From Plasmopara viticola (Eukaryota; Oomycota; Peronosporomycetes; Peronosporales; Peronosporaceae), in contig MBPM02000088.1 of the NCBI GenBank assembly GCA_001695595.3, positions 1 to 64,000 of the forward strand: a DNA stretch of 64,000 bases, in the 5' to 3' direction. The position numbers and the translations under genes were made by a program. Positions 62,530 to 64,000 of the stretch are shown one piece after another. A model generated the notes under the pieces. It did not search any database. It saw nothing but the letters and a program-made list of their open reading frames with translations, and had not been told where the DNA came from. How positions within the stretch are numbered: the stretch's first letter is position 1; the number at the start of each line of letters is the position of its first letter.

Positions 62530-64000
62530 CTTAATGCATCCCCTTGCTTAGGCAGAACACGAACATTTTTGTGCCCATCTTATCATTGACCTTTGGCAAG
62601 CCCAAACTAAAGTCAAGGCTTACAGACTCCTAGCAGCCCGTCGCTATTTTTAGACTTAGTCGTCGTGTGATTATCGGAGTTAGAAATCTAGTGGGCCTTA
62701 GGGATTCTCACTGTCTTTACTATTCACTTAGGTATATGTGGGGCCACCAATACGTTGTAAAGACAGAAAAAACTTTCGTGGTTGTTGTAAGGACCGAAAA
62801 TAAACATTTTTTGGCTCAAACGATTCCTTATCGAAGTAATCTTTCTCCGGCAGTGTATCTGATTTATAGTCTTTGTAGCTCGGGACTCGGGCATGGTCTG
62901 CACTTTTGCCCTGTAGTGGCGTCGGTGCTCTATTGCATGATTGTGCGGCCGTATGTCTACCTGTAAATGACATGGATTGTCCTGTGTTGCCTTCGATGTG
63001 TAACGCTGTGTTTTGAAAGAAATAATATCAATCTTGCCATTCGATGGGACAAGTGGTTTATAACAACGACGTCTACAAGAAGGCATAGTCAACACACACA
63101 GCGAAGAGCATACATCATAAAAAGATGCAGTCAGAACTTCACCAGTGCATTTTTCATGATAAGTGGTTTCTTGTCGTGAACGTGAATATATTGTCTTGTG
63201 GCTTTAAGCCGCCTAGTCAGAGCGAGAGGACTTCGTCGTGACCGTCTTCATCAAGAATAACGCCAAACCTATGGCAATAGACAGACCCGCAATGGCTTTC
63301 TCTTGTCCGTCAAAAGCGGAACGAATGACCAGTGAAGGATTCTCTCGATGCTTTTGATATCATTCTGGTGCTGGCTCTCATAGCACCATTTAACATTTTT
63401 TTCTTATACTCAGGACAGCAGGCTTGCATAGCTGGCACTATACTCAAGTAGAAAATTATACGACCTAATCATTATACAAGAAAAAAAAATTAAATGTAGA
63501 GTAGGCCGGATCGAACAACTTTCACTGTCTTGGGATCTGCGTGGCTGCTTACAATTTTGTAGATATATTCGCAGCAAAGACACTCTGTCGATGTTGTTAA
63601 TTCGATTGATTCTCATGGCCTTAAAGCTTTTCTCAAGCGGCATTCAAAGCCGACTGATTTCGTCTTAACGGCTATGGTTTTGCTGTTTACAAAGCATTAG
63701 AAGGTTTTATTTACTTGCAGCAACGACACGATGTTGACATAGCGTTTATTGATTCTTATGATCTTATCATTTTCCAGCCGACCTCGCCGACGGATCGCTT
63801 CTATAAAGTCTACAAATGAAAACGCTGTCCAAATACGCTGGGCCGAATGCCCGCAATGAGCAAAAATTCGCGTGACGGAACCCTGAAGTTGACGGGACGC
63901 TCGATATCCCTGATGGCATCACTAGCCATTCCCTCAGGAGACCACAAGGCGTATAAATTGCTGTATGAGATATAACCTACCTTCTTATTAGTATTGGATA
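62530..64000 (-). mobile_element. Decayed Ty3/gypsy pol: RT, RNase H and integrase, cut by the window end
   Basis: The remnant starts beyond the right edge. Down the minus strand, EWLVMPSGIS near 63920 and AYLDSVFI near 63840 are the RT WLVMPQGLSNAP and YFDD boxes, the second catalytic Asp having become Ser. SIAIGLALF near 63275 and then DEDG match the RNase H FAIGCAL...DEDG segment. VHDKKPLIMKNALVKF near 63140 is the VHDKELLAMKYALVKF motif. HLSHRMARLILFL near 63030 corresponds to HLSQRMARWLSFF. YWWPHIY near 62735 is the integrase zinc-domain motif. ESVSLDFSLGLPK near 62610 begins the integrase core. Frameshifts separate nearly every motif. Confidence 0.85.

Noticed and set aside
63237..63360. 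A tail-anchored membrane protein C-terminus (hydrophobic AIAGLSIAIGLALFLM run) on the minus strand
   Set aside because: In context the run is the RNase H FAIGCAL segment of a gypsy pol: RT motifs lie upstream and the VHDK..ALVKF and HLS.RMAR motifs follow downstream, in shifted frames.
63667..63819. Plus-strand open frame ending TSPTDRFYKVYK that looks coding
   Set aside because: It has no ATG, is short, and overlaps antisense to the gypsy RT remnant running through this region.

Overview
The window is eukaryotic nuclear DNA, most likely from an oomycete (Peronosporales-like). The confident genes have few, short GT-AG introns (51-85 bp). They encode UNC119, a histone-mRNA stem-loop binding protein, the telomere protein TEN1 and a mitochondrial TPC-type carrier. 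The spaces between genes are full of decayed Ty3/gypsy retrotransposons whose pol motifs resemble those of oomycete elements. The species cannot be named from the sequence. UNC119 is usually kept by lineages with cilia or flagella, which weakly suggests a zoospore-forming species.

Positions 1-39497 are one head-to-tail satellite array of about 60 units, with a unit length of 662-663 bp. The core units (1751 to about 37.3 kb) look nearly identical; 26 consecutive units between 3738 and 20975 are exactly 663 bp. The left end differs by scattered single-base losses, as expected from uncorrected reads at a contig end. The right end differs by accumulating substitutions, as expected at a real array border. 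A lone 200-bp satellite fragment lies 14 kb outside the array (53525-53724). The many open frames in the array are by-products of the repeat, not genes.

Positions 39498-44760 hold the gene cluster. A broken minus-strand WD40 gene and other coding-like minus-strand pieces (39.7-42.4 kb) are followed by UNC119 (+), SLBP (+) and TEN1 (-). SLBP and TEN1 converge with 53 bp between their stop codons. For UNC119 and TEN1 the full reading needed an exon that a plain open-frame scan misses.

Positions 44760-64000 are gene-poor. They contain one unrecognised three-exon gene (51644-52869, +), one mitochondrial carrier gene (58326-59391, -), and four or five frameshifted gypsy pol remnants, all on the minus strand (45.7-46.0, 48.2-49.6, 53.7-55.5, 56.9-57.2 and 62.5-64.0 kb). 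There is also a tRNA-Cys-like half at 45139-45180. No single operon-like system ties the genes together. The notable object is the large homogenised satellite array beside a compact housekeeping cluster.
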